A DNA stretch of 64,000 nt from JAJXUB01 sp047974805. GTDB lineage: Bacteria > Actinomycetota > Actinomycetes > Actinomycetales > Dermatophilaceae. Each line of letters opens with the position of its first letter. The stretch's first letter is position 1. Below are positions 33,487 through 41,572 of the stretch, in pieces. The notes below the pieces were generated by a model. It had not been told where the DNA came from. It was given only the letters and a program-made list of their open reading frames with translations, and did not search any database. The position numbers and the translations under genes are program-made. The stretch is from NCBI GenBank assembly GCA_047974805.1, contig JBKECS010000016.1, positions 62,001-126,000 of the forward strand, written 5' to 3'.

Positions 33487-34905
33487 CTATGGCGCGGGGA
33501 GCCAGCCTTCGGGGCCAGGGGTGCCAGCCGCATACGTCTCCATCGGGACCGTCTCGTCTGCGAAGGCCTTCAAAACCGGGGCGACGATCCGCCAGCAGTC
33601 CTCGGCGGAGTCCCCACGAACGGTGAGCAGCTGGGAGCCGTCCAGGATCTGCGCGAGCACTTCGCCGTAGGGGTACATCCGCGGTGCGGCCAGGGTCGCC
33701 GAGAGGGACTTTTGCTCCAGGTCAAAGGGGTCGCCCTCGGCATTCATGGTCAGGGTGAGGTCCACCCCACCGGGCTTGAGCCCGATGACCAGGCTGTCCA
33801 GCTGCGACGGGCCGCGGAAGCCGACGGGCAGGTGCGCCACGTCGCGGAAGATCACCCGGATCTCCTTGCGAGGCGCGGCCATCGCCTTGCCCGAACGCAG
33901 GATGAACGGCACCCCTGCCCAGCGATTGTTGGCGATCTGAAGCGTCACCTGAGCCAACGTCTCGGTGTTCCGGTCCGGGTCGACCCCCGGCTCATCGACG
34001 TAGCTCGGTATGCGATGCCGCCCGAGTCTCCCCGCGGTATAGCGGGCCCGGCGCGCCGAGGCCGCGGGGTCCTTGTCCCACAGCCGGACCGCTCGCAGCA
34101 CCTGTGCCTTCTGATCCTGCAGCTCGATCGGAGCCACGCTGGCCACGGACTCCATGGCAAAGATCGCCAGCACCTGCAGAAGGTGGCTCTGGATCATGTC
34201 GCGCAGAGCGCCCGCCCGGTCGTAGTAGCCGGCCCGGCCCTCCAACGCCAGCGCCTCGTCATAGATGATCTCGACCCGTTCGATGTGTTCGGTGCTCCAC
34301 ACCGATTGAAAGAGCCGGTTGGCGAACCGCAGCCCAATGAGGTTGAGCACCGTGTTGACCCCGAGGAAGTGGTCGATCCGGTAGATGCTGTCCCCCGGGA
34401 CGACCCTGGCCAGCCGCCTGTTGAAAGCTCGGGCTGACGCCAGGTCAGTGCCGAAGGGCTTCTCCAGCGCCAGCCGGGTGACCTTGGGCAACGCCACCTT
34501 GGCCAACAACTCGCAGCAGGCCATTGTCACCGCCGGCGGGAGCGCAAAGAAGATGACCAGCGGCCCGTCGCCCAGGCCGGCGATCAGTGACGTCAGGGAG
34601 TCAAGGTCGAGAATGTCCGCTTGGACGTATGCCGTATGCCGGCTGATCGGTCGGGTCACCAGTTTGGGGGCGCGGGCAGTGGCGAAGGAGTCTTCGACCC
34701 GGGCGATCCACTCCGCCGGGGTCAACGGCGCGCGGTCGGCTCCAACGACCCGCACACGCCGATCGCGCTGCTCGGTGAGCAGGGTGGCCAGCCCGGGCAG
34801 CAGCAGCCGGTGGGTCAGATCGCCGCCGGCACCGAGAATGAGCAGGGTGGTCGGGTCGTCGTCGGTACGGGCCGGGACAGCGGTGGCAGGCATACGGGTG
34901 AGCAT
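33487..34905 (-). CDS. Divergent glucose-6-phosphate dehydrogenase-like protein
   Basis: A 472-residue protein of the G6PDH family. The N-terminal nucleotide loop reads LILGAGGDLTHRLLLPGLAT (typical enzymes have GASGDL), the substrate region has LEKPFGTDLASA, and the active-site segment reads RIDHFLGVNTVLNLIGLRFAN, where the usual KE after RIDHYLG is replaced by VN. GRAGYYDRAGALRDMIQSHL is conserved. It stands apart from tkt/tal/opcA/pgl genes, so it is probably a second, specialised paralogue rather than the main Zwf. Substrate and cofactor preference are open. Start 34905 or the in-frame ATG at 34893 are both possible. Confidence 0.8.
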   Translation of the reverse strand: MLTRMPATAVPARTDDDPTTLLILGAGGDLTHRLLLPGLATLLTEQRDRRVRVVGADRAPLTPAEWIARVEDSFATARAPKLVTRPISRHTAYVQADILDLDSLTSLIAGLGDGPLVIFFALPPAVTMACCELLAKVALPKVTRLALEKPFGTDLASARAFNRRLARVVPGDSIYRIDHFLGVNTVLNLIGLRFANRLFQSVWSTEHIERVEIIYDEALALEGRAGYYDRAGALRDMIQSHLLQVLAIFAMESVASVAPIELQDQKAQVLRAVRLWDKDPAASARRARYTAGRLGRHRIPSYVDEPGVDPDRNTETLAQVTLQIANNRWAGVPFILRSGKAMAAPRKEIRVIFRDVAHLPVGFRGPSQLDSLVIGLKPGGVDLTLTMNAEGDPFDLEQKSLSATLAAPRMYPYGEVLAQILDGSQLLTVRGDSAEDCWRIVAPVLKAFADETVPMETYAAGTPGPEGWLPAP

Positions 34906-34928
34906 GTCAGGTCTGACTGAATATCGGT

Positions 34929-35009
34929 GCTGGCGGGGCCTCGTCGGCGCGCCCGCTGAAGAGCGGCCGCCCTGTCGATCCGGGTCTCCTGACCGTCAGC
35001 CCCGCCAGC
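34929..35009. repeat. Long-range inverted repeat between MerR and G6PDH-like genes
   Basis: GCTGGCGGGGC (34929-34939) is inverted at 34999-35009, enclosing 59 nt. Outside and inside lie two direct copies of a GCGCGCCCGC..GAA.AGCG segment. The 144-bp gap 34906-35049 has no gene. It may be a terminator for the MerR gene or another degenerate repeat. Confidence 0.45.
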
Positions 35010-35049
35010 GCGCCCGCGGAACAGCGCCGATGCTGACGCGGAGGCTGCG

Positions 35050-35496
35050 TCACCCCGAGGTCGGTGGCAGGGCAGTGAGATCGTCGCGGCAGCGCTCCTC
35101 GAACTGATCCAACTCGGCCAGGGCAGCGACGAGGTCGGCCTGGCGCGACTCGAGATCGGCTCGGCGGGTCTCGATCTGGCCGAGGACGTATTCGAGCTGG
35201 CTGCGCTTACCCCGGGGTGCGTCGTAAAGATCGATGATCGTGCGCACCTCCTCCAGGGGGAAACCGAGGCGTTTGCCGCGCAGGATGAGGGCGAGCCTGG
35301 TGCGGTCGCGACGGTGAAAGATCCGCACGGTGCCGCGTCGTTCAGGGGAGAGCATCCCGAGATCCTCGTAGTGGCGGATCGAGCGGTGGGTGACATCGAA
35401 CTCCTCGCCGAGTTCGGCGATGGTCCACGTCGGGTCGTCGCCACTCGGTGCGGGCGACGCCGATGCGCTGGTCGCCTCGGTCTTTGGGCCTGCCAT
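35050..35496 (-). CDS. MerR-family regulator, LiuR-like
   Basis: A 148-residue regulator with an N-terminal MerR HTH (TIAELGEEFDVTHRSIRHYE, then GMLSPERRGTVRIFHRRDR) and a C-terminal coiled coil (QLEYVLGQIETRRADLESRQ). It lacks a metal-binding Cys cluster. This form resembles LiuR, which controls branched-chain amino-acid and fatty-acid degradation genes. A matching TTGACGTTGACGTAAG-like operator lies 21 bp upstream of its start, and a better one stands before the divergent acyl-CoA dehydrogenase gene. ATG 35496 was chosen because the open frame upstream reads through the operator. Confidence 0.88.
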   Translation of the reverse strand: MAGPKTEATSASASPAPSGDDPTWTIAELGEEFDVTHRSIRHYEDLGMLSPERRGTVRIFHRRDRTRLALILRGKRLGFPLEEVRTIIDLYDAPRGKRSQLEYVLGQIETRRADLESRQADLVAALAELDQFEERCRDDLTALPPTSG

Positions 35497-35516
35497 GCAG
35501 CGAGTCTTGCTTTCCC

Positions 35517-35532
35517 TTACGTCAACGTCAAT
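35517..35532. promoter_or_regulatory. LiuR-like operator before the MerR gene
   Basis: TTACGTCAACGTCAAT (read on the + strand) resembles the TTTACGTTTACGTAAAC operator at 36028. It lies 21 bp upstream of the MerR start, which suggests autoregulation. Confidence 0.6.
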
Positions 35533-35561
35533 CGGTGGCCAGCGGCAGAGACGCGCCTGAG

Positions 35562-35930
35562 TCAGCGTTGCTTCGACTCCCACGCCAGCTGCATCAGCGC
35601 CTCGAGATCGTCGGCGGTGATGCGGTCCAAGTGCACGAGGAGGGCGGCGTGTCGGGCGAAATGGGGGATGGTGAAGACCGAATCCGTCCAGGAGACAAGC
35701 GCCTCGGCGCGGGCCTGTTCGGTGGCGGTGTGGATGACGACGAGGTCGGTGTAGGGCTCATCCGTGGCCGGGTCGACCGTGCCCTCCTGCCGACGCGGCG
35801 ATCGTCGTTGGGCCAGGCCCTTGCCGCCGCGTCCAGGGAGGAGATAGGCCCGCTCGTCGTCCCAATAGCGGCCCACGGTGACCCCAGGCAGCTCGGTGGC
35901 GAGGCGGTCAAGGTCCTCGTCGGTGGCCAT
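35562..35930 (-). CDS. MmcQ/YjbR family (CyaY-like fold) protein
   Basis: A 122-residue protein resembling MmcQ/YjbR proteins of unknown function: an N-terminal LDRLATELPGVTVGRYWDDE segment, a basic stretch (RRSPRRQEG), then WTDSVFTIPHFARHAALLVH and a C-terminal helix ITADDLEALMQLAWESK. The ATG at 35930 fits the family start. It lies between the MerR gene and the divergent acyl-CoA dehydrogenase operon and shares the promoter region with the latter, so it may belong to the same regulon. Confidence 0.75.
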   Translation of the reverse strand: MATDEDLDRLATELPGVTVGRYWDDERAYLLPGRGGKGLAQRRSPRRQEGTVDPATDEPYTDLVVIHTATEQARAEALVSWTDSVFTIPHFARHAALLVHLDRITADDLEALMQLAWESKQR

Positions 35931-36027
35931 GCGACAGTCTCTCATCTGGCGGTAACGGTGCCCGGTGATGTCGTCCTGGGCCTGGCAGTCATGCTCGTCC
36001 TCGAAGCTTGGACACCCACCTATTCGA

Positions 36028-36045
36028 TTTACGTTTACGTAAACG
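36028..36045. promoter_or_regulatory. LiuR-like operator overlapping the acyl-CoA dehydrogenase promoter
   Basis: TTTACGTTTACGTAAACG contains the perfect 12-bp palindrome GTTTACGTAAAC at 36033-36044. It is A/T-rich in a GC-rich window and lies 18 bp before the ATG at 36063. A TAGTCT hexamer at 36051-36056 could be the -10 box, placing the operator over the -35 region and the transcript start close to the ATG (possibly leaderless). Confidence 0.75.
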
Positions 36046-36062
36046 GCAAGTAGTCTGGAGTC

Positions 36063-37247
36063 ATGTTCGAACTCAGTGAGGAGCATGAGGACTTTCGCCG
36101 CGTTGTCCGCGACTTCGCCGATCGTGAGGTCGCCCCGCACGTCGCCGCCTGGGACCGCGATCACCACTTCCCCACCGAGCTCATCCCGCGGATGGGAGAA
36201 CTGGGCCTCTTCGGACTACTCGTGCCGCAGGCGTACGGGGGAGCGGCCACCGGCGACGGCGACTTCACCAGCCTGTGCGTGGCCATCGAGGAACTGGGCC
36301 GGGTCGACCAGTCCATCGGAATCACCCTCTCGGCTGGAGTCGGGCTGGGGATCAACCCCATCTTCTCCTTCGGCACCGAGGAGCAGAAACAGTGCTGGCT
36401 GCCCGACCTCGTCGCCGGGCGCACCCTCGCCGGATTCGGACTGACCGAGCCCGATGGCGGCTCCGATGCCGCCGCGACGGCCACCAAGGCTCGGCTGGAG
36501 GACGGCCGATGGATCATCGACGGAGCGAAGGCCTTCATCACCAACTCCGGCACCGACATCACCAGCGTCGTCACGGTCACCGCCTGCACCGGCCGGCGTC
36601 GCGACGGCACACCGGAGATCTCGGCGATCATGGTCCCGGCAGGCACGCCGGGAGTCATCGTCGAACCCGCCTACGACAAGCTCGGCTGGCACATCAGCGA
36701 CACCCACGGGCTCACCCTCCAGCGCGCAGCTGTGCCCGAGGCGAACCTGCTGGGGGAGCGCGGCGAGGGCCTGCACCAATTCCTCAAGACCCTCGATGAC
36801 GGCCGGATCGCCATCTCCGCGCTCGCCTTGGGCTGCACCGAACGGATGCTTGAAGAGACGACCGCCTACGCCTCCTCCCGCAGGGCGTTCGGTGCCCCGA
36901 TCGGGGCTCATCAGGGCGTCTCCTTCCGGGTTGCCGACCTGGCCGTCATGGCGGCCTCGGCGCGGCAACTCACCTATCGCGCTGCCTGGCTCAAGGACGA
37001 GTTCGACGCCGGACGCCGCAGCCGTACCGTGGTCAAACAAGCAGCCGCCATCGCCAAGCTCTACACCAGCGAGGCGGCGGTGACCGCCACCCGGATCGCC
37101 ACCCAGATCTTCGGCGGCAACGGGTTCATGGAGGAATACCCCGTGGCCCGGTTCTACCGGGACGCCAAGATCCTCGAGATCGGCGAGGGAACGAGCGAAA
37201 TCCAGCGGATAGTTATCGCCCGGCAGCTCGGCCTGCCGACGAGCTGA
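36063..37247 (+). CDS. Acyl-CoA dehydrogenase (LiuR-type regulon)
   Basis: A 394-residue FAD enzyme forming the alpha-beta double bond of an acyl-CoA. Motifs are FGLTEPDGGSDAAATATKAR near residue 129, the HISDTHGLTLQRAAVPEANL region, and RFYRDAKILEIGEGTSEIQR near the end. The Glu in EIGEGTSEIQ occupies the catalytic-base position of short/medium-chain enzymes; isovaleryl-CoA dehydrogenases lack it there, so a straight or differently branched acyl substrate is more likely. The gene follows the LiuR-like operator and runs with the carboxyltransferase gene 17 bp later. Confidence 0.92.
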   Translation: MFELSEEHEDFRRVVRDFADREVAPHVAAWDRDHHFPTELIPRMGELGLFGLLVPQAYGGAATGDGDFTSLCVAIEELGRVDQSIGITLSAGVGLGINPIFSFGTEEQKQCWLPDLVAGRTLAGFGLTEPDGGSDAAATATKARLEDGRWIIDGAKAFITNSGTDITSVVTVTACTGRRRDGTPEISAIMVPAGTPGVIVEPAYDKLGWHISDTHGLTLQRAAVPEANLLGERGEGLHQFLKTLDDGRIAISALALGCTERMLEETTAYASSRRAFGAPIGAHQGVSFRVADLAVMAASARQLTYRAAWLKDEFDAGRRSRTVVKQAAAIAKLYTSEAAVTATRIATQIFGGNGFMEEYPVARFYRDAKILEIGEGTSEIQRIVIARQLGLPTS

Positions 37248-37264
37248 ATGGGAGAGTGGCCCGT

Positions 37265-38878
37265 ATGCCGGATGATTCGCAGCTGGGCACCCCCACCGAC
37301 GACGCGCGCCCGCCGGTAGAGGACTCGAGTGCCGACGTGGCCGTCGCCGGGTTACGCGAACGATTGGCGGTGGCATACGCCGCCTCCGCAGCACCACCCG
37401 AGCACGCCGCAGCAAAGCTTGCTGGCCAGCGGAAACTCTATGTCCGTGAGCGGATTGACCTGTTGCTCGATCCCGGCAGCTTCGTCGAGGACGGCCGGTA
37501 TGCCAACTCCCTGGTCCCCGGACTGCCCGCCGATGGCGTGGTCACCGGGCAGGGCATGGTGGATGAGCGGCCGGTCATCGTCATCGCCAACGACCCCAGT
37601 GTGAAGGCCGGCTCGTGGGGAGCCCGGACCGTCGAGAAGATCGTCCGGGCCACCGAGCAGGCGCTGCGCGAGGACCTGCCCATCTTTTGGCTGGTCGACT
37701 CCGCCGGTGCCCGGATCACCGACCAGGTGGAGATGTTCCCCGGCCGTCGCGGTGCCGGGCACATCTTCTACAACCAAGTCGCCCTGTCCGGCAAGGTCCC
37801 ACAGATCTGCTGTCTGTTCGGGCCGTCCGCAGCCGGTGGAGCCTATATCCCCAGCTTCTGCGACCTGGTCATCATGGTCGAGGGCAACGCCTCGATGTAT
37901 CTCGGCTCCCCACGCATGGCACAGATGGTCATCGGGGAGGACGTCACCCTCGAAGAGATGGGTGGGGCCCGGATGCACTGCACGATCTCCGGGGTCGGGG
38001 ACCTGCTCGCCGCCGACGACACCGAAGCCATCGAACTGGCCAAGCTGTACTTTTCCTACCTGCCCAGCTCGTGGCACTCTCCAGCCCCGACGTACGCCGC
38101 CGAGCCACCCAGTGCACCGCTGACCCGAGATGCCGTTCCCGAGCGCGAATCCGTGCCGTTCGATGTCCACACGATCATCGATGGCCTCATGGACGACGCG
38201 TCGTTCTTCGAGCTCAAACCGCTGTTTGCGGCGGAACTCGTCGTCGGGTTCGCGCGCCTAGGTGGGCGCAGTATCGGCGTCGTGGCCAACAACTCGGCGG
38301 TCAAAGGCGGGGTGCTGTTCGCCGACAGCGCGGACAAGGCCGCCCGGTTCATCTGGCTGTGCGATGCCTTCGGGATCCCCATCGTCTATCTCGCCGACGT
38401 GCCGGGGTTCATGATCGGCTCGGCCGTCGAGCGGGGCGGCATCATCCGGCACGGCGCGAAGATGGTCGCTGCCGTGGCCAGCGCCACCGTGCCGGCCATC
38501 TGCGTCGTCGTGCGCAAGGCCTACGGTGCGGGCCTGTATGCCATGGGCGGACCCGGATTCGAGCCGGAGGCGACGATCGCCCTGCCGACGGCCCGGATTG
38601 CGGTCATGGGCCCGGAGGCCGCCGTGAACGCGGTGTATGCGAACAAGATCGAGCAGGTCCGGGCACAACAGGGGGAATCCGCGGCGCAGGCATACGTGGA
38701 GGCACTGCGGGCAGAGTATCTGCACGACGTCGACCTGCAACGCCTGGCAGCCGACCTGGTGATCGACCAGGTCATCGAGGCCGATCTGCTGCGCGAGGAA
38801 TTGTTGCGACGCCTGGCGTACGCCGCCGGGCGCGACCGGCGCGCTCCCGTCAAGCGCCGGGACATCCCCCCGGTGTGA
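37265..38878 (+). CDS. Acyl-CoA carboxylase carboxyltransferase (beta) subunit
   Basis: A 537-residue carboxyltransferase with two crotonase-like halves. The N-half has KLYVRERIDLLLDPGSFVE, LVDSAGARITDQVEMFPGRR and FGPSAAGGAYIPSFCDLVIM; the C-half has FLADVPGF-like YLADVPGFMIGSAVERGGII and RKAYGAGLYAMGGPGFEPEA. It resembles the putative methylcrotonyl- or geranyl-type AccD (LiuB-like/AccD1) more than the PccB-type AccD at 45 kb. Start: ATG 37265 with GGAG ten bases upstream; GTG 37256 is too near that site. It needs a biotin carboxylase subunit: AccA3 or one encoded elsewhere. Confidence 0.9.
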   Translation: MPDDSQLGTPTDDARPPVEDSSADVAVAGLRERLAVAYAASAAPPEHAAAKLAGQRKLYVRERIDLLLDPGSFVEDGRYANSLVPGLPADGVVTGQGMVDERPVIVIANDPSVKAGSWGARTVEKIVRATEQALREDLPIFWLVDSAGARITDQVEMFPGRRGAGHIFYNQVALSGKVPQICCLFGPSAAGGAYIPSFCDLVIMVEGNASMYLGSPRMAQMVIGEDVTLEEMGGARMHCTISGVGDLLAADDTEAIELAKLYFSYLPSSWHSPAPTYAAEPPSAPLTRDAVPERESVPFDVHTIIDGLMDDASFFELKPLFAAELVVGFARLGGRSIGVVANNSAVKGGVLFADSADKAARFIWLCDAFGIPIVYLADVPGFMIGSAVERGGIIRHGAKMVAAVASATVPAICVVVRKAYGAGLYAMGGPGFEPEATIALPTARIAVMGPEAAVNAVYANKIEQVRAQQGESAAQAYVEALRAEYLHDVDLQRLAADLVIDQVIEADLLREELLRRLAYAAGRDRRAPVKRRDIPPV

Positions 38879-38905
38879 GCTCAGGACCCCCGCTGGTGCC
38901 TGGCT

Positions 38906-39553
38906 TCAGCGCAGGTCGGCGACCGTGAGCCCGAGGCCGATCAATAGCCGCCGCAACAGCGGCAGCGACAGGCCCATGACGTTGCTCGGATCGCCCTCGA
39001 TGCCCTCGATGAACGGAGCCGCCCGACCCTCCAGGGTGAAGGCCCCAGCGACCGTCAACGGCTCTCCGCTGGCCACATAGTCCTCGATCTCGGAGTCGCT
39101 GACCTGCGCGAAGCACACCGATGTGCTGGCGCTGGCACCGACCGCTCCGGCCGATCCGTACCTCCGGTCGTCGATGAGCCAATGGCCGGTGTGCAACGTT
39201 CCTCTCCGGCCCCGCATCGCACGCCACCTCGTGACGGCCACGTCCTTCGTCCCCGGCTTGCCATGGACCTGTCCATCGAGCTCGAACACCGAATCGCAAC
39301 CCAGCACGAGATGGCCATCCCCGGCGCCATCCACCCCGGCCGCGGTCAATTCCCCGGCCACCATCTCGGCCTTGGCCCGAGCCAGCAGCAACGCCATCTC
39401 GCCCGGGGCGAGGTCGGGCTCCCGCTCGCGCTGCGCGGTGAGCACGGCGTCCTCGTCGACATCACTGACCACCACGGTGGGGTCGACCCCGGCCCGGGTC
39501 AGCAGGCTGCGGCGGGCGGGGGAGGCCGAGGCAAGGACGAGATGAACCGGCAT
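38906..39553 (-). CDS. maf: Maf-like nucleotide pyrophosphatase
   Basis: A 215-residue Maf/Ham1-fold protein: LVLASASPARRSLLTRAGVD at the start, SDVDEDAV, LARAKAEMVAGEL, GCDSVFELDGQVHGKPGTKD near residue 85 and a C-terminal GDPSNVMGLSLPLL. Maf proteins hydrolyse non-canonical or modified NTPs. In mycobacteria maf lies beside accE5-accD5; here an antiporter, DUF885 gene and element C separate them. Residue gaps in the middle are normal for actinobacterial Maf. Confidence 0.92.
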   Translation of the reverse strand: MPVHLVLASASPARRSLLTRAGVDPTVVVSDVDEDAVLTAQREREPDLAPGEMALLLARAKAEMVAGELTAAGVDGAGDGHLVLGCDSVFELDGQVHGKPGTKDVAVTRWRAMRGRRGTLHTGHWLIDDRRYGSAGAVGASASTSVCFAQVSDSEIEDYVASGEPLTVAGAFTLEGRAAPFIEGIEGDPSNVMGLSLPLLRRLLIGLGLTVADLR

Positions 39554-39657
39554 ACGCGTTATCTCATCAGATCGACGCAGGTCCTGCACCAGCCAGCACC
39601 TGGGCCTGGCCGATGTCGCCGCCGTCGTGCGGCAGCCGCCGACCCCCGCTGCCGGGC

Positions 39658-41550
39658 TCAGCCCAGCAGCTCGTCGAGGTAGCACCAACGCCACAACTCC
39701 CCAGGCTCGAGCGAGCGCATCACCGGATGTCCAACGGCCGTGAAGTGCGCCGTGGCGTGCCGCCCGGTGGAGGAGTCGCAGCATCCGACGTGGCCGCAGT
39801 GCGTGCACATCCGCAAGGCCACCCAGTCGTCTCGGCCTTGCGCGAGGCACTCCTGACAGCCTTCGGGGGTCGCCGGGGTGTGCACCAGGGGTTCGTCCCG
39901 CAGGTGGACGCACCCTCCGCTGACCTTCTCCGGTGCCCGCAGCGGCGCTTCCCGGATGGAACGCACCCGGCGCTCGCCCCACATCAAGGCTGCCTCCTCG
40001 ACATCCATCTGGCTCAGCACGGTGTTGACGATCGGCTGGTTGACCCGCCCGCCGGACCGGATGGACAACAACTCGAGGCGCTCGGCGCCCAACAGGGTCA
40101 GGCGGGCCGAACGATAGGCCTCGCTGGGGGTCGTGCGTTGGGCTGGACCGAGCTCGGTGATCCGTTCCCAGACGCGGTTGACCCGAGTCGTCGATTGGCT
40201 GCGCAGGTTCTGGGCAATGTCGGCGTCGAGGTCGGGGATCTCATCCAGCGCTCGCAGGCCGGCGGCTGTGACCGCTTGGACCACGGTGGCTTCTTCAAGG
40301 GCGTCCTCGCGGGGGTCGGGCCCCTGCACACGCAGCAGCCGCGCCACCGCGGGCAGGGTCAAACCCTGCAGCAGCAGCGTGCCGACCGTGACCACGAGCG
40401 CGATCATGATCAGCGACTGACGGTAGGGCACGTTCGCTGGCAGCGTCAGGGCCGCTGCCAGCGTCACCACACCGCGCATCCCGGCCCACGAGGCCACCAG
40501 GGCGTTGGCCATCCGAGCGGGGGCCCGGCTGGGGGTGGGCCGCCGGATGAGCAGGGAGAACGGCAGTAGCCACACAGGCCGCAGCACGATGACGGCTGCC
40601 AGGATTGCGCCGGCCACGAGCAGGGTCCGGCCGATAGTCAGCCCTCCGGCATTGACATCATCGACGATGGACGCCAGCTGCAGTCCGATGAGCAGGAACA
40701 CCGCATTCTCCAGAACGAAGGTGATGCTCGACCAGGTGGAACGCTCGGAGATCCTCGACGCGGCAGACTGCAGCACCGGCGCGCCGTGGGCCAGCACGAG
40801 ACCGGCGGTCACCACCGCGAAGACCCCGGAGGCTCGTGCCTCCTCGGCGGCCAGATAGGCGACGAACGGCGCCAGCCAGGACAAGGCGGTGTCGGCGGCC
40901 GGCTCGGTCAAGCGCGCCCGGACCCAACCGAGCGCCAGGGCGACCACGACCCCGATGCCCACGCCGCCGAGGACGGACCAGGCATACTCCGCCGCCACCG
41001 TCGCGCCCGTGATCGAGCCGGCCACATCCTGTCCGGCCAGGGCGAAGCCGGCCACCGCCAAGGCGGTGCGTAAGGTGACCAGGGCCGTGGCGTCGTTGAG
41101 CAGGGACTCACCCTCGAGGATGGTGGTCACCTGCCGGGGCAGACCGATGCGTTTGGCGACCGCCGTGGTCGCCACCGCATCCGGTGGTGCGACGATGGCG
41201 CCCAGGGCGATCGCTAGCGCCAGCGAGATTGGCATCAACGCATGCGCGATGAGCCCCACCCCGACGGCGGTGAACAACACTAGGCCCACGGACAGGCCGA
41301 GAATGGGCGTCAGATAGGCGCGGATGTCGACGATGGACGTCCCCTGAGCGGCCGCATAGAGCAGCGGCGGCAGCAACCCAGTGAGGACCAGGTCCGGGGA
41401 GAGCGGCACGGCGGGAACGAACGGGACCTCCGACGCGATGATGCCGACGACCAGCAGCGCGATCGGGGTGGGGACCCCGAGGGGTCCCGCGAGTCGGGCC
41501 ACGACGATGACGGTGGCCACAATGGCCACCACGGTCAACACAACGTGCAT
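39658..41550 (-). CDS. Na+/H+ antiporter (CPA1) fused to a UBP-type zinc finger
   Basis: A 630-residue protein. Residues 1-420 form about twelve membrane helices with CPA1 motifs (SLALAIALGAIVAPPDAVAT, LEGESLLNDATALV carrying the ion-binding Asp). A cytoplasmic linker of about 120 residues follows. The last 85 residues hold a zf-UBP domain: C.H near the start, EGCQECL, RMCTHCGHVGCCDSS, then spaced His residues (RHATAHFTAVGHPVMRS). ZnF-UBP is best known as a ubiquitin-C-terminus binder in eukaryotes. ATG 41550 has a GGGGGCGAG site. It lies 22 bp after the DUF885 stop. Confidence 0.9.
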   Translation of the reverse strand: MHVVLTVVAIVATVIVVARLAGPLGVPTPIALLVVGIIASEVPFVPAVPLSPDLVLTGLLPPLLYAAAQGTSIVDIRAYLTPILGLSVGLVLFTAVGVGLIAHALMPISLALAIALGAIVAPPDAVATTAVAKRIGLPRQVTTILEGESLLNDATALVTLRTALAVAGFALAGQDVAGSITGATVAAEYAWSVLGGVGIGVVVALALGWVRARLTEPAADTALSWLAPFVAYLAAEEARASGVFAVVTAGLVLAHGAPVLQSAASRISERSTWSSITFVLENAVFLLIGLQLASIVDDVNAGGLTIGRTLLVAGAILAAVIVLRPVWLLPFSLLIRRPTPSRAPARMANALVASWAGMRGVVTLAAALTLPANVPYRQSLIMIALVVTVGTLLLQGLTLPAVARLLRVQGPDPREDALEEATVVQAVTAAGLRALDEIPDLDADIAQNLRSQSTTRVNRVWERITELGPAQRTTPSEAYRSARLTLLGAERLELLSIRSGGRVNQPIVNTVLSQMDVEEAALMWGERRVRSIREAPLRAPEKVSGGCVHLRDEPLVHTPATPEGCQECLAQGRDDWVALRMCTHCGHVGCCDSSTGRHATAHFTAVGHPVMRSLEPGELWRWCYLDELLG

Positions 41551-41572
41551 CTCGCCCCCGGGTATCGATTGG

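Noticed and set aside
35931..36167. N-terminal extension of the MmcQ/YjbR frame
   Set aside because: It reads through the LiuR-like operator and the start of the divergent dehydrogenase gene; the family start matches ATG 35930.
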